DNA of 64,000 nt. It comes from Lachnospiraceae bacterium. GTDB lineage: Bacteria; Bacillota; Clostridia; Lachnospirales; Lachnospiraceae. The notes under the pieces are model-generated. The model saw only the letters and a list, made by a program, of their open reading frames with translations. It made no database searches and had not been told where the DNA came from. Each line of letters begins with the position of its first letter. Position 1 is the stretch's first letter. The stretch is taken from assembly GCA_022774505.1 (NCBI GenBank), contig JALFLW010000085.1, forward strand, positions 23,728 through 87,727, given 5' to 3'. This document shows positions 36,671-46,722 of the stretch, in pieces. Made by a program: the position numbers and the translations under genes.

Positions 36671-37117
36671 TTATTTTCCAACCTCCAGGGCCTTCAATGC
36701 CATATTTTTCGCTGCATTAAATGCCGTCACATTGGCTTCATAGGATCGGCTGGCATCGATCATATTGGTCATTTCTGTAACCGTATTTACATTTGGATAT
36801 GTGACATATCCATTTTCATCGGCATCCGGATTTGACGGATCATATACCATTCTTCCTTCTGTATCCGTATCCTCTGAAATCTCTCTGATCTTTACACCAT
36901 TCCCCACTTTGCCGTACATTCCAGTAGCAGAAGTAAGTGCATCATCAAAAGAGTAATATGCTTTTTCCTGAAATACAACCGTCTTACGCTTGTAAATATT
37001 ACCATCCGCATCCCTCGTGGAATTTACATTGGCTATGTTCTGTGATATCACGTCCAGCCTTGTCCTTTGTGCCGTCATACCACTGGCACTTACATCAAAT
37101 GCAGAAAATACGCCCAT
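36671..37117 (-). CDS. flgC: Flagellar proximal rod protein FlgC
   Basis: Rod subunit exported to the envelope. 148 aa. FDVSASGMTAQRTRLDVISQ then NIANVNSTRD at the N-terminus, MVYDPSNPDADENGYV in the middle, and the C-terminal MTNMIDASRSYEANVTAFNA D0 helix. AAAGGATG precedes the ATG. Confidence 0.96.
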   Translation of the reverse strand: MGVFSAFDVSASGMTAQRTRLDVISQNIANVNSTRDADGNIYKRKTVVFQEKAYYSFDDALTSATGMYGKVGNGVKIREISEDTDTEGRMVYDPSNPDADENGYVTYPNVNTVTEMTNMIDASRSYEANVTAFNAAKNMALKALEVGK

Positions 37118-37161
37118 TTTATTTCATCCTTTCCATATACAATATCCGCGATCATCTACAA

Positions 37162-37560
37162 TCACGAGCCACTACCACTCTTGCATACACTGCGAAGTCT
37201 TGAAAACTCCTGTGATATTGAATCAAGCACCGTATAATACTTGATCTGATTTTGTGCAAGATATGAATTTTCAGTATCTATATCGACATTATTTCCATCC
37301 AGCCGATAACTTACGGTACTGTAATCGGTATAAACATTTCCGTTTAAAAGATCCAGCTCCGCATCTGCTACTTCATCGTCCAACGAAATCCCGCCACTAA
37401 GCTGCTCCTCTAAATAACTTTGAAAATTCACATCTTTTCTTTTATATGTCGGAGTATCTGCGTTAGCAATGTTGTTTGAGATTACAGAATGTCGAAGCCA
37501 GCTTGCATCTGCTGTCTTTTCGAGAACATTGATATAATTAAATGCTCCTGATGAAATCAT
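37162..37560 (-). CDS. flgB: Flagellar proximal rod protein FlgB
   Basis: First gene of the motility operon. ~132 aa. ASWLRHSVISNNIANADTPT then YKRKDVNFQSYL at the N-terminus, and a C-terminal helix (LAQNQIKYYTVLDSISQEF). ATG 37560 is set by GAGGAGG six nt upstream; earlier in-frame ATGs lack a site. It lies 122 bp after codY; the gap is AT-rich and probably contains the fla/che promoter, though I cannot place it firmly. Confidence 0.94.
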   Translation of the reverse strand: MISSGAFNYINVLEKTADASWLRHSVISNNIANADTPTYKRKDVNFQSYLEEQLSGGISLDDEVADAELDLLNGNVYTDYSTVSYRLDGNNVDIDTENSYLAQNQIKYYTVLDSISQEFSRLRSVCKSGSGS

Positions 37561-37682
37561 CGAAAACCTCCTCATACTATGTAAATATATCAATAAATAC
37601 CTTGTCATGCTTCTATAAACACAATTACACTACATATAATTATAAAGAAAAAAAAGAAAATTACAAGACTTATTTACAGATT

Positions 37683-38462
37683 TTACTCTTCCATACAACC
37701 TCGGATCATTTCAGGGGTAAAAAGCTCATTGACAAGCCGTATATTTGTCCCTTTCATCCCTGCCGATCTGATACTTATAATCCCGGCACTCTCGCATTTT
37801 TTTAATCCATTGACTATCACTGATCTGGTGATCCCCACCTGATCTGCCAGCCGGCTTGTAACAAGCAGATCCGTCTTTTTTTCTTCCAGTTCATCCAGAA
37901 CATAAAGCATTGCTCTGGCCTCCAGCTTAGAAAGTGTCTTGATCGCTGCTCTGACATGATTTTCCTTATACTGCTCCTCAGAAATCTCCTCACTTTCCGC
38001 ACGCTGCATAGCAAGTCCTACTACTGTCATTCCATATTCCATCAATATAATGTCATCTATCGAAAAACTGCCCTGTCTACGGTATACAAAAAGTGTACCC
38101 AGTCTTTTTCCGGCCATATTTACCGGTGAGATCATCGCCTGATATTCCTGTGGATCAGCCACCGAAAATCCAAGCGTCATCAGATTGACATTTTCTTTCG
38201 TTGATAAAACTGCCAGCATTCTCTCATGAATATCCTTTTTCAGATAATTTCCATACGAAATCTCTTCAAGCTGCGGTATCACTTGTATGTCCCTGCGTAT
38301 TTTCATCCCGAGCACTTTCCCTTTACGGCTCAGCAAAAGCACATTCACTCCCATTTCCTGCGACAACATCCTGCAGAAATCATTAAAATCTACTTTGTCC
38401 GACTCCTGTTGATTCAGAAGCCTGTATATCTTACGTGTTTTATCTAATAATTCCAGACTCAT
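37683..38462 (-). CDS. codY: GTP- and branched-chain amino acid-sensing repressor CodY
   Basis: Global nutritional regulator of low-GC Gram-positives. 259 aa. N-terminal GAF domain that binds Ile/Leu/Val, and a C-terminal winged helix with LLVTSRLADQVGITRSVIVN near residues 200-220. In B. subtilis CodY represses the adjacent fla/che operon, and the same codY-flgB adjacency is kept here. Follows topA by 67 bp. Confidence 0.96.
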   Translation of the reverse strand: MSLELLDKTRKIYRLLNQQESDKVDFNDFCRMLSQEMGVNVLLLSRKGKVLGMKIRRDIQVIPQLEEISYGNYLKKDIHERMLAVLSTKENVNLMTLGFSVADPQEYQAMISPVNMAGKRLGTLFVYRRQGSFSIDDIILMEYGMTVVGLAMQRAESEEISEEQYKENHVRAAIKTLSKLEARAMLYVLDELEEKKTDLLVTSRLADQVGITRSVIVNGLKKCESAGIISIRSAGMKGTNIRLVNELFTPEMIRGCMEE

Positions 38463-38529
38463 CTTATAACTCCGTTTCGTTTCTCTCCCAATCAGATGTC
38501 TGTTGTTCTTATGCTATTATGTGCTCTGT

Positions 38530-40611
38530 CTATTCTTCCTTTGGTTTTGCTTCCACATAGCCGCATTGTTCATCCATACATACCAGCTTGTTTCCCTTTT
38601 CAAGCATAAGCTTTCCACATTTCGGACACTTTTTGGCAGACGGTTTCTGCCATGTCATAAACTCGCACTCCGGATAATTCATACAGCCAAAATATCGTCT
38701 TCCCTTGCGGCTCATCTTCATTACAAGATCTCCGCCGCATTTCGGACATTCCACACCAATCTTTTCAAAAAACGGTTTTGTATTCCTACAGTCAGGAAAT
38801 CCCGGACATGCCAGAAACTTTCCATGAGGTCCGTATTTGACAACCAGATTTCTTCCACATTCCTCGCATATTACATCTGTAACCTCATCCTCTATGGTTA
38901 CTTCTTCTAATTCCTTTTCTGCGATCTTAACGGCCTCTGCCAGATCCGGATAGAAATTTTCAATAACCGTCTTCCAGCGAACAGATCCATCCTCAACACG
39001 ATCCAAAAGTCCCTCTAACGCTGCCGTAAAGTTTACGTCAACAATACTCGGGAAGGATTTCTTCATGATACTGTTTACAACCTCTCCCAATTCAGTGACA
39101 TACAGCTGCTTCTGCTCCTTTGCCACATAATGACGATTAATGATCGTAGATATAGTCGGAGAATATGTGCTTGGTCTGCCTATGCCAAGCTCTTCAAGTG
39201 TCTTAACAAGAGATGCTTCTGTAAAATGAGCCGGCGGCTGTGTAAAATGCTGCTTTTTTTCCAGATTCTCTGCGGTCATTCCGGCACCCTTGATGATATT
39301 TTTTGAGACACTTTTCCTTTCTACTTTGTCCTCGTCTGTCTGGTAAACCGTCAGATATCCCTGAAATAGGATCTTCGATGCGGATGCTGTGAAGCGGTAT
39401 TTATCAGAATCTATCTTTACGGATGTCGTTTCATACTGTGCCGCAGACATTCTGCTTGCAACAAAACGTTTCCATATTAACTGGTACAAACGGAACTGAT
39501 CCCTGTTTAAGGATTCTTTCACCTGAGCAGGCGTCAGATCGATATAAGAGGGACGAATTGCTTCATGAGCATCCTGAATCTTTTTGGATGATTTCTTTTC
39601 AGATGTCTCCCCCACAAGATATTCGCTGCCATAATTTTCTGTAATGTATTCTTTGGCAGACTGCTTTGCTTCTTCGCTGATACGCGTCGAATCGGTACGC
39701 AGGTATGTGATAAGACCTATCGTTCCTCTTCCTTTTACTGAAACTCCCTCATAAAGTCCCTGTGCAAGGCGCATTGTCTTTTGTGTTGAGAAATTCAGAT
39801 TTTTTGCTGCCTCCTGCTGTAATGTACTGGTGGTAAAAGGCTGCGGTGACTTCTTTGTCCTTTTCGATTTTTTTACATCTTCCACATGAAATTCTGATTT
39901 TTCCAGTTCACCGATGATCTTATCCATCTCCGCCTCGGACTCTATCGTGATCTTTTTGTCAGGTGTTCCATAAAACTCCGCATTTAACGGTTTCTTTTCC
40001 CCCTGCATATAAAAATCTGCATTTAATGTCCAATATTCTTTAGATATAAATTCGTTGATCTGTGCATCTCTGTCTGAAATGATCCTTAAGGCTACTGACT
40101 GTACACGTCCCGCACTTAAACCTCTCTTTACCTTGGCCCAAAGCACAGGACTGATCTTGTAACCTACCAACCGGTCAAGAACACGTCTTGCCTGCTGAGC
40201 ATCCACCAGATTCGTATCTATAGGTCTTGCCTGCTTGATCGCCTGTTTTACTGCATTTTTCGTAATTTCATTAAATGTAATACGGCTTGTATTTTTGCCT
40301 TCCAACTTTAATGCTGTCATTAAATGCCAGGAAATAGCCTCTCCCTCCCGGTCCGGGTCAGTTGCCAGATATATTTTGTCAGCTTTTTTCACTTCTTTAC
40401 GAAGCTTCGCCAGTAGTTCTCCTTTTCCCCGGATAGTAATATATTTCGGCTCAAAATCATTCTCCACGTCAATTCCCAATTGGCTCTTGGGCAGATCTCT
40501 GACATGTCCGTTCGAAGCGACCACTTCATATGAACTTCCAAGAAATTTTTTAATTGTCGCAGCCTTTGATGGTGACTCAACGATCACAAGATTTTTAGCC
40601 ATTTTCTGCAT
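38530..40611 (-). CDS. topA: DNA topoisomerase I
   Basis: Relaxes negative supercoils (type IA). 693 aa. TOPRIM domain with NLVIVESPSKA (catalytic Glu) and ATDPDREGEAI, active-site Tyr in IGLITYLRTDSTRI near residue 300, and C-terminal Cys4 zinc ribbons (CEECGRN, CPKCGGD, CPKCGKL). The start is 40611 or the ATG three codons later; AAAGGA favours neither clearly. Gene order dprA-topA-codY-flgB matches B. subtilis but without trmFO, xerC and hslVU between topA and codY. Confidence 0.97.
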   Translation of the reverse strand: MQKMAKNLVIVESPSKAATIKKFLGSSYEVVASNGHVRDLPKSQLGIDVENDFEPKYITIRGKGELLAKLRKEVKKADKIYLATDPDREGEAISWHLMTALKLEGKNTSRITFNEITKNAVKQAIKQARPIDTNLVDAQQARRVLDRLVGYKISPVLWAKVKRGLSAGRVQSVALRIISDRDAQINEFISKEYWTLNADFYMQGEKKPLNAEFYGTPDKKITIESEAEMDKIIGELEKSEFHVEDVKKSKRTKKSPQPFTTSTLQQEAAKNLNFSTQKTMRLAQGLYEGVSVKGRGTIGLITYLRTDSTRISEEAKQSAKEYITENYGSEYLVGETSEKKSSKKIQDAHEAIRPSYIDLTPAQVKESLNRDQFRLYQLIWKRFVASRMSAAQYETTSVKIDSDKYRFTASASKILFQGYLTVYQTDEDKVERKSVSKNIIKGAGMTAENLEKKQHFTQPPAHFTEASLVKTLEELGIGRPSTYSPTISTIINRHYVAKEQKQLYVTELGEVVNSIMKKSFPSIVDVNFTAALEGLLDRVEDGSVRWKTVIENFYPDLAEAVKIAEKELEEVTIEDEVTDVICEECGRNLVVKYGPHGKFLACPGFPDCRNTKPFFEKIGVECPKCGGDLVMKMSRKGRRYFGCMNYPECEFMTWQKPSAKKCPKCGKLMLEKGNKLVCMDEQCGYVEAKPKEE

Positions 40612-40646
40612 ACCATCCTTTCAACTTGCAGGACATCTCCCACATC

Positions 40647-41741
40647 CTACAATACTATTGCATAATATTGGTTTCCCATCTGCTTTACTACGCCTTTTAA
40701 CTCCATAGAAAGCAGACATTCCATTGTCCGCTGCATCGGAACCCCCGACAGACAGACAATCTCCGATATATGAATCGGCTCTAAACCTAAATAAGAATAC
40801 ACTATTTTTTCTGACGTTTCAAGCATAACCTCATTTTTTTTCTTTTTAACGGATACATCCTCATCTACAAATATACCTAATCCATCCAGAATATCTCTTG
40901 TTGTTGTCACCAGTGCCGCCCCGCTTTTGATGAGCCTGTTGCTGCCACAATATCCCGGATCATAAATATTTCCCGGCACCACAAATACATCTCTCCCCTG
41001 ATCGATCCCAAGCTCTGCCGTGATCAGCGAACCACTTTTTTCTCCGGCCTCTATAACCAGGATTCCATCAGATAAACCACTGATAATGCGGTTTCTCATC
41101 GGAAAATTTCCTGCATAGGGAGGCATTCCCGGATAAAATTCTGAAATAACCCCTCCCTTTTCCTGCATTTTCATATAACTTTCTATATGCTCCTGCGGAT
41201 AACATCTGTCTATGCCGCATCCCAAAATACCATATGTCCTTCCTCCTCCTACCCGAAGCACTCCTTTTTGTGCTGCAATGTCAATGCCACGAGCCAGACC
41301 GCTGACAACATTTATCCCATTTTCTGCCAGTTCACGCCCCATCTTCTTTGCAATTTCTATACCCGTATAGCTTGCATTTCTGGCTCCGACAACTGCTACC
41401 GAAGGAACTTGTCCTTCCGGAAGGCTGCCTTTATAAAACAGACAAAAAGGCGGATCTGCTATATTTCTCAGTTTCTCCGGATAATCCTCTCTCAGCAGAC
41501 AGGTAAAAGAAATATTCTTTTTTATTAAATTTTCCCATCCGTATTTTATTTTCGTTTCATTGCGCGAACGAATGATGCTCTCAATATCTTTTGCCCTTAA
41601 TTCTGGTATCTTCTCCAGATATTTTCGGTCTGCTCTATATATTTCTCCTGCAGTATCAAACCGTTCCAACAGCGACCGTATTTTTTTGCAGCCGATTCCC
41701 TTTATAGCGGACAGCCAGTATTGATAATGATATTCTCTCAT
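40647..41741 (-). CDS. dprA: DNA-processing protein DprA (Smf)
   Basis: Loads RecA on incoming single-stranded DNA in natural transformation. 364 aa. SAM-like N-terminal part (IKGIGCKKIRSLLERF), Rossmann-type DprA core with AVVGARNASYTGIEIAKKMG and VVSGLARGIDIAAQKG, and a C-terminal winged helix. ATG overlaps the comM stop by four bases (ATGA). Confidence 0.96.
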   Translation of the reverse strand: MREYHYQYWLSAIKGIGCKKIRSLLERFDTAGEIYRADRKYLEKIPELRAKDIESIIRSRNETKIKYGWENLIKKNISFTCLLREDYPEKLRNIADPPFCLFYKGSLPEGQVPSVAVVGARNASYTGIEIAKKMGRELAENGINVVSGLARGIDIAAQKGVLRVGGGRTYGILGCGIDRCYPQEHIESYMKMQEKGGVISEFYPGMPPYAGNFPMRNRIISGLSDGILVIEAGEKSGSLITAELGIDQGRDVFVVPGNIYDPGYCGSNRLIKSGAALVTTTRDILDGLGIFVDEDVSVKKKKNEVMLETSEKIVYSYLGLEPIHISEIVCLSGVPMQRTMECLLSMELKGVVKQMGNQYYAIVL

Positions 41742-43288
41742 GCCTCCGATCTCCCTCCCCAGTATCGTCTGTCAATGGAACGATAAAAAACTGCTTCTGC
41801 TATATGTTCTTTTTCGATCCTGTCATGCCCCTCCAGATCAGCGATTGTTCTTCCAACTTTTAAAAGTTTATGATATGCCCTTGCACTAAATTCCATCTTT
41901 GCAAATATAATTTTCAGATAATCAGAGGCTTCCTTTGACATTGTACAATACTGCAATATCTTTTGCGGTGTCAGCTCAGAATTATGGCAAAAGCTCTCTC
42001 CCTCATATCTCAGCCACTGTATTTTCTGTGCTCTTTCTACTCTTTTCCTGATTTTTTCAGAGTCTTCCGGCATTTTCTCCTTATCTTCCGGTATCAGATG
42101 ATCATATTTCAAAGCGACTGTTTCCGTACATATATCGATGCGGTCTAATAACGGACCGCTGATCCTTCCAAGATATTTTCTGATCTGCCCCGGCGTACAG
42201 CTGCATTTGCGTCTGTCCGGATACCATCCACATCTACAGGGATTCATCGCCGCCATAAGAAGTGTATGTGCAGGATAACGACAGCTTCCATGCAGTCTGT
42301 TTACATTGACCCATCCATCCTCCAGGGGCTGTCGCAGCACTTCCAGAGTATTTCTCTCAAACTCCGGTAATTCATCTAAAAACAGTACACCTCCCGAAGC
42401 GAGACTGATCTCTCCCGGCTTCGGACTCATCCCGCCACCTACCAAAGCCTTCTGCGTTGCTGTATGATGTGGTGCCCGAAAAGGTCTCTTGGTGACGAGC
42501 GGACTTTCCCCCGACAACAGACCTGCCACACTGTATACTCTGGATATTTCCATCTGTTCCTCAAAAGTCATAGATGGCAATATACCGCTTATCCTTCCTG
42601 CGATCATCGACTTTCCGGATCCCGGAGGTCCGACCAGCAAAAGGTTATGCATTCCAGCCGCTGCTACCTCTGCTGCTCTTCTGGCTGATTCCTGTCCTCT
42701 CACCTCCGAAAAGTCCGGAAAATCTGTATTCTTATTCTGATGTTTGTCTTTTTTATGGTAAACATTTGAATCAATATCATCCGACTCTAGAATTTTTCTT
42801 ATTTCTAACAGACTTTCGACACCGATCACCTTGATCCCCTGAATAACAGAGGCTTCCTCCAGATTTTCATTTGCCAGAATACAGTATCCGGCACCGCTTT
42901 CCATGCCGGTATGCACCATCGGAAGCACACCGTTTACAGGCCTTATCTCTCCGTTTAAGCCTAATTCTCCTATAAAAATAAACTTATCGAGATCATTATT
43001 TGATATATATCCATATGCGGATAAAACAGACACGGCGATTGCCAGATCATATCCGGTCCCTTCTTTACGAATATCGGCCGGAGAAAGATTTACGGTAACT
43101 CTTCGCGGAGGAAATCGAAAGCCGGAATTCTGCAATGCTACACGAACACGCTCTCTGGCTTCCTTTGCCTCCGTCGATAGGTCACCTACCAAAGAAAATA
43201 CAGGCAGACCATCAGAAATGTCTGCCTCAATCTGAACCATGCAACCGTCAATTCCCTGAACGGCCACACTGTAAGTCCTACTATACAT
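41738..43288 (-). CDS. comM: YifB/ComM family Mg chelatase-like AAA ATPase
   Basis: Helicase promoting branch migration during recombination of transforming DNA (shown for ComM). ~516 aa. N-terminal Lon-protease-like domain (VNLSPADIRKEGTGYDLAIA), AAA core with Walker A LLVGPPGSGKSMIAGRI near residue 215 and Walker B GVLFLDELPEF, a Cys-rich CRCGWYPDRRKCSC insert, and a C-terminal Mg-chelatase domain. ATG 43288 has AAAGGAG six nt upstream; a GTG five codons earlier overlaps that site. Coupled to dprA. Confidence 0.94.
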   Translation of the reverse strand: MYSRTYSVAVQGIDGCMVQIEADISDGLPVFSLVGDLSTEAKEARERVRVALQNSGFRFPPRRVTVNLSPADIRKEGTGYDLAIAVSVLSAYGYISNNDLDKFIFIGELGLNGEIRPVNGVLPMVHTGMESGAGYCILANENLEEASVIQGIKVIGVESLLEIRKILESDDIDSNVYHKKDKHQNKNTDFPDFSEVRGQESARRAAEVAAAGMHNLLLVGPPGSGKSMIAGRISGILPSMTFEEQMEISRVYSVAGLLSGESPLVTKRPFRAPHHTATQKALVGGGMSPKPGEISLASGGVLFLDELPEFERNTLEVLRQPLEDGWVNVNRLHGSCRYPAHTLLMAAMNPCRCGWYPDRRKCSCTPGQIRKYLGRISGPLLDRIDICTETVALKYDHLIPEDKEKMPEDSEKIRKRVERAQKIQWLRYEGESFCHNSELTPQKILQYCTMSKEASDYLKIIFAKMEFSARAYHKLLKVGRTIADLEGHDRIEKEHIAEAVFYRSIDRRYWGGRSEA

Positions 43289-43363
43289 ATGTACTCCTTT
43301 CACAGCGATGTAAAAGAAGCTTCCCCTATATTTAGTTTATCATTGTTATATCAAAAACACAAT

Positions 43364-43816
43364 CTATTTATCAAGTATTTTTTTGATCTCATCCATAAAT
43401 ATACTTACATCTTTAAATTCTCTATAGACGGATGCAAATCTCACATAGGCTACCGGATCAAGTTTTTCCAGATGATCCATTACAAGTTCCCCTATATAGC
43501 TGCTTGGTATCTCTCTTTTTTCCTGATTAAAGATTTCGGCTTCCACCTGATCTACTAATGCATTCATCTGGTCAATGGATACAGCACGCTTATGGCAGGA
43601 ACGAAAAACACCACTTTCAATCTTTGTTCTGTCATAGCTTTCCCTGCTTTGATCCTTTTTAATCACTACCAAGGGAATTGCCTCAACCTTCTCATAAGTT
43701 GTAAAACGCTTTCCACATTTGTCGCATTGACGTCTGCGTCGAATGGACGAATTATCATCTGCCGGCCGGGAATCAATCACCCTTGTATCATCTTCCCCAC
43801 AATATGGACATTTCAT
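43364..43816 (-). CDS. nrdR: Ribonucleotide reductase repressor NrdR
   Basis: ATP/dATP-sensing repressor of nrd genes. 150 aa, the family length. N-terminal zinc ribbon with CPYCGEDDTRVIDSR and CDKCGKRFTTYEKVE, then an ATP-cone with VIKKDQSRESYDRTKI. TGGAGG precedes the ATG. Confidence 0.96.
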   Translation of the reverse strand: MKCPYCGEDDTRVIDSRPADDNSSIRRRRQCDKCGKRFTTYEKVEAIPLVVIKKDQSRESYDRTKIESGVFRSCHKRAVSIDQMNALVDQVEAEIFNQEKREIPSSYIGELVMDHLEKLDPVAYVRFASVYREFKDVSIFMDEIKKILDK

Positions 43817-43881
43817 GCCTTATACCTCCATCATTTGTTCTTAGCACCATTATTATCCAAACAGTGAAAAAAAGCAAGTTT

Positions 43882-44148
43882 TTAATCATCCCACTGGCAT
43901 TTTTGGAGGCATTTTTCCCTTTCTGCCTCTACAAGTATTACATCTGTTCCAATTCTCTGAATCTGCTCATATGGAACAATATACTCCTGATCCCGTCCAA
44001 GTATTCCCCATATCCTGCAGGGACCCGGAATGATCAGATTACAGATTCTTCCTGTTTTTACTTCAAAATCTATGTCACAGACATTCCCCAGCCGTTCCCC
44101 GTCACAGATATTGATCACTTCTTTTTCCCTTAATTCTGAGAGACGCAT
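43882..44148 (-). CDS. YlmC/YmxH family sporulation-associated protein
   Basis: ~88 aa PRC-barrel-like protein: RLSELREKEVINICDGERLG, then GRICNLIIPG and EYIVPYEQIQRIGTDVILV. In spore formers this family lies beside sigG, as here. ATG 44148 (weak GGGG site) is chosen over a TTG four codons earlier. No fixed function. Confidence 0.85.
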   Translation of the reverse strand: MRLSELREKEVINICDGERLGNVCDIDFEVKTGRICNLIIPGPCRIWGILGRDQEYIVPYEQIQRIGTDVILVEAEREKCLQKCQWDD

Positions 44149-44208
44149 ACAATTCCCCAATTCCGAACTGTTCTTATTTCATTTTATGAGAGAAACTCAC
44201 AAATATAT

Positions 44209-44985
44209 TCATCTCAGATATGTCCTCATTGACCGCAGGGCTCTTTTTTCGAGCCGGCTGACCTGAGCCTGGGAAATCTGTATCTCCTTTGCCACCTCCA
44301 TCTGTGTTTTTCCTTCAAAATAACGCAATTCAATAATCTTATGTTCCCTTTGGCTCAAACGATCGATCGCTGCTTTTAATGAGATCTGTTCTACCCATTT
44401 TTCTTCTTTGTTTTTTTTATCACTGATCTGGTCCATGATATACAGGTTATCCCCACTCTCCGCATAGACCGGCTCATACAAGGATACCGGACTTTGAATG
44501 GCATCTAATGCATATATTATGTCTTGTGCCGGGATCTTCAGTTTTTCCGCCAATTCTTCTACTGTAGGCTCTTTATCGGAAGTCTTCATCATTGCTTCCT
44601 TTGTATAAATCGCCTTATATGCTGTGTCTCTGATAGAACGGCTCACACGTATGCTGTTATTATCCCTGAGATACCGGCGGACCTCCCCAATGATCATCGG
44701 CACCGCATAAGTACTAAATTTTACATCCAAGGTCGTATCAAAATTGTCAATAGCTTTCATTAAACCTATGCAGCCTATCTGAAACAGATCATCGACATTT
44801 TCATTGGAACCGGAAAATCTCTGTATAATACTTAGAACAAGCCGGAGATTTCCCTTTATAAATTTTTCTCTGGCTTCTCGGTCTCCCTTTTGTATTTTCT
44901 GAAATAATTTTTTTTGTTCCTCATTTGTCAGTAATGGAAGCCGGGATGTATTAACCCCGCAAATCTCTACTTTATACATTGCCAT
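44209..44985 (-). CDS. sigG: Sporulation sigma factor sigma-G
   Basis: Late forespore sigma factor. 258 aa. Begins KVEICGVNTSRLPLLTNEE, the diagnostic sigma-G N-terminus that binds anti-sigma factors; region 2 with DLFQIGCIGLMKAIDNFDT, region 4 with GKTQMEVAKEIQISQAQVSR. GGAGA precedes the ATG. In the order sigE-sigG as in B. subtilis. Confidence 0.97.
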   Translation of the reverse strand: MAMYKVEICGVNTSRLPLLTNEEQKKLFQKIQKGDREAREKFIKGNLRLVLSIIQRFSGSNENVDDLFQIGCIGLMKAIDNFDTTLDVKFSTYAVPMIIGEVRRYLRDNNSIRVSRSIRDTAYKAIYTKEAMMKTSDKEPTVEELAEKLKIPAQDIIYALDAIQSPVSLYEPVYAESGDNLYIMDQISDKKNKEEKWVEQISLKAAIDRLSQREHKIIELRYFEGKTQMEVAKEIQISQAQVSRLEKRALRSMRTYLR

Positions 44986-45073
44986 GAGCGTTCTCCATTC
45001 TGCAAAAGAATTTACTTAAAGCACCGGCATGTTATATCCGGTTATGTATGTAGGATTTGCGTTTCTATATTTT

Positions 45074-45820
45074 TTATACCTGTTCCAGCCGCATGATTTC
45101 TTTTTTCAGACGCTTAATGATCTTTTTTTCGAGACGTGAAATATAAGACTGCGATATTCCTAACAGATCCGCAACCTCCTTTTGTGTTCTTTCTCTTCCA
45201 TCTCTTGTATTTAATCCAAATCTCATTTCAATGATCATGCGTTCTCGCTTTCCCAGCTTTTCCAATGCCATACGAAGTAATTTTTTATCTACCTCTTCTT
45301 CCAGATTTTTTGAAATGATATTTTCATCGGTCCCTAAAATATCCGATAACAGCAGTTCATTTCCATCCCAGTCTACATTCAGGGGTTCATCAATAGATAC
45401 CTCCATTTTAATCTTATTATTTCTTCTCAAATACATTAAGATCTCATTCTCTATACATCTCGACGCATAGGTTGCCAGTTTGATATTTTTTAATGGATTA
45501 AATGTATTGATCGCTTTGATCAATCCAATCGTTCCGATTGAGATAAGATCCTCGACGCCTATTCCCGTATTGTCAAATTTTTTTGCAATATACACAACGA
45601 GACGAAGATTGTGCTCAATTAATCTGCTTCTGGCATTTTGATCCTCTTCGGTTCCTAAAAGCTTTAATACATCACTTTCCTCTTCCCTGCTAAAAGGTGC
45701 CGGAAGAATCTCAGCCCCTCCAATGTAATGAATCTCTCCCCCTTTCTTTGGTAAAAACCACCCCTTAAATTCCGGCATAATACGAAGCTGAAATTTATTA
45801 GGCATACTTATTTTAATCAT
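45074..45820 (-). CDS. sigE: Sporulation sigma factor pro-sigma-E
   Basis: Early mother-cell sigma factor made as an inactive precursor. 248 aa. The N-terminal ~30 residues form the pro-sequence, with a cleavage region [11 protein letters not shown] matching the B. subtilis YYIGGSEALP processing site. Region 2 contains [16 protein letters not shown]; region 4 contains [20 protein letters not shown]. It lies 17 nt after spoIIGA, its protease. Confidence 0.97.
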   Translation of the reverse strand: MIKISMPNKFQLRIMPEFKGWFLPKKGGEIHYIGGAEILPAPFSREEESDVLKLLGTEEDQNARSRLIEHNLRLVVYIAKKFDNTGIGVEDLISIGTIGLIKAINTFNPLKNIKLATYASRCIENEILMYLRRNNKIKMEVSIDEPLNVDWDGNELLLSDILGTDENIISKNLEEEVDKKLLRMALEKLGKRERMIIEMRFGLNTRDGRERTQKEVADLLGISQSYISRLEKKIIKRLKKEIMRLEQV

Positions 45821-45837
45821 TTTTTCATCCTCTCCCT

Positions 45838-46665
45838 TTACTTTCTGCCATACATAATAAGATGTATCGCAGGATCTTCTGATAATTTCGGACTGACAGC
45901 AGCCAAAAACTCCCTATACTCTGAACCATCCGGAAGACGCAGACAATAAATCCTGTAAGCCGGCAAAACACCATTTCCCCCAATGGAATGAAACGGAATA
46001 AACAATGGTGCTTTTCCTTTTGCCACATCAAGCCTGGCTGCTATTTTTTCTGACATTATCATCACACGTTCCCCACTATATGGACTTACCAGACCATTTC
46101 CCGTATCCACCAGCACTCTGACCGGATATTCGTTTCCGCTTTCCATGATAATGATCCCATCCATGGTATTGGCTCTTTTTTCACCATGACGCATATAATA
46201 TTCCATTACATAAAATATGCAAAAAACAACCACGGTCCCTGCAAGAACCATCAAAAGCTCCGAAATATTTCCCTTTCCAAACCACTCTCTGCATATAAAA
46301 AGAGTTCCTCCCGTCACCACACTAACCTGGCACAGATTCAAAAAATCCCTGATCATTTCCCTGATCCGTCTTTCGCAAAAAGTAATCTGCAGCATTTGCA
46401 ATGCTACAAAAACAGCTGTTACGATCAAAACATATGTCTGCCATCTGCCTCCCATTCCCTTTGTGAGAGTTTTCCTTTCCAAAATCAGACTTTTAAAATA
46501 CCAGAGCACCGCCAGAGTCATTTCAACACTTCCCAGCAATGCTGCCAGTATCATCCTTCTCTTTTTTAGAAATTTTCGACGCACAATAGCTGTCATGCTT
46601 ATAAGAAATACATTCATTATTACGTTTAAGATCAGGAAAATATCCCAATAAAACCGAAGCGTCAT
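45838..46665 (-). CDS. spoIIGA: Pro-sigma-E processing aspartic protease SpoIIGA
   Basis: Membrane protease that activates sigma-E at the septum in response to SpoIIR. ~275 aa. Five membrane helices in the first ~150 residues, then a pepsin-like domain with the catalytic Asp in [20 protein letters not shown] 46665 begins [13 protein letters not shown], as expected for the family; the longer frame would start upstream of the predicted transcription start. The ribosome site is oddly placed: AGGAGA lies 15 nt away and is optimal for a 3-codon frame that ends on this ATG. Confidence 0.92.
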   Translation of the reverse strand: MTLRFYWDIFLILNVIMNVFLISMTAIVRRKFLKKRRMILAALLGSVEMTLAVLWYFKSLILERKTLTKGMGGRWQTYVLIVTAVFVALQMLQITFCERRIREMIRDFLNLCQVSVVTGGTLFICREWFGKGNISELLMVLAGTVVVFCIFYVMEYYMRHGEKRANTMDGIIIMESGNEYPVRVLVDTGNGLVSPYSGERVMIMSEKIAARLDVAKGKAPLFIPFHSIGGNGVLPAYRIYCLRLPDGSEYREFLAAVSPKLSEDPAIHLIMYGRK

Positions 46666-46673
46666 TTGTCCAT
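46662..46673 (-). other. Three-codon leader frame overlapping the spoIIGA start
   Basis: ATG-GAC-AAA-TGA with AGGAGA 7 nt before its ATG. Its stop overlaps the spoIIGA ATG (ATGA), so ribosomes could reinitiate or be coupled. Seen in sequence; function is inference. Confidence 0.45.
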
Positions 46674-46722
46674 TTTGCCATCTCCTTTCCTGCCATTTCA
46701 CATTTACCTGCTGTTCATGGCT

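Noticed and set aside
37621..37670. CodY box upstream of flgB
   Set aside because: Only one half-site (AGAAAATT) is good; about 9 of 15 positions match the consensus in a very AT-rich stretch.
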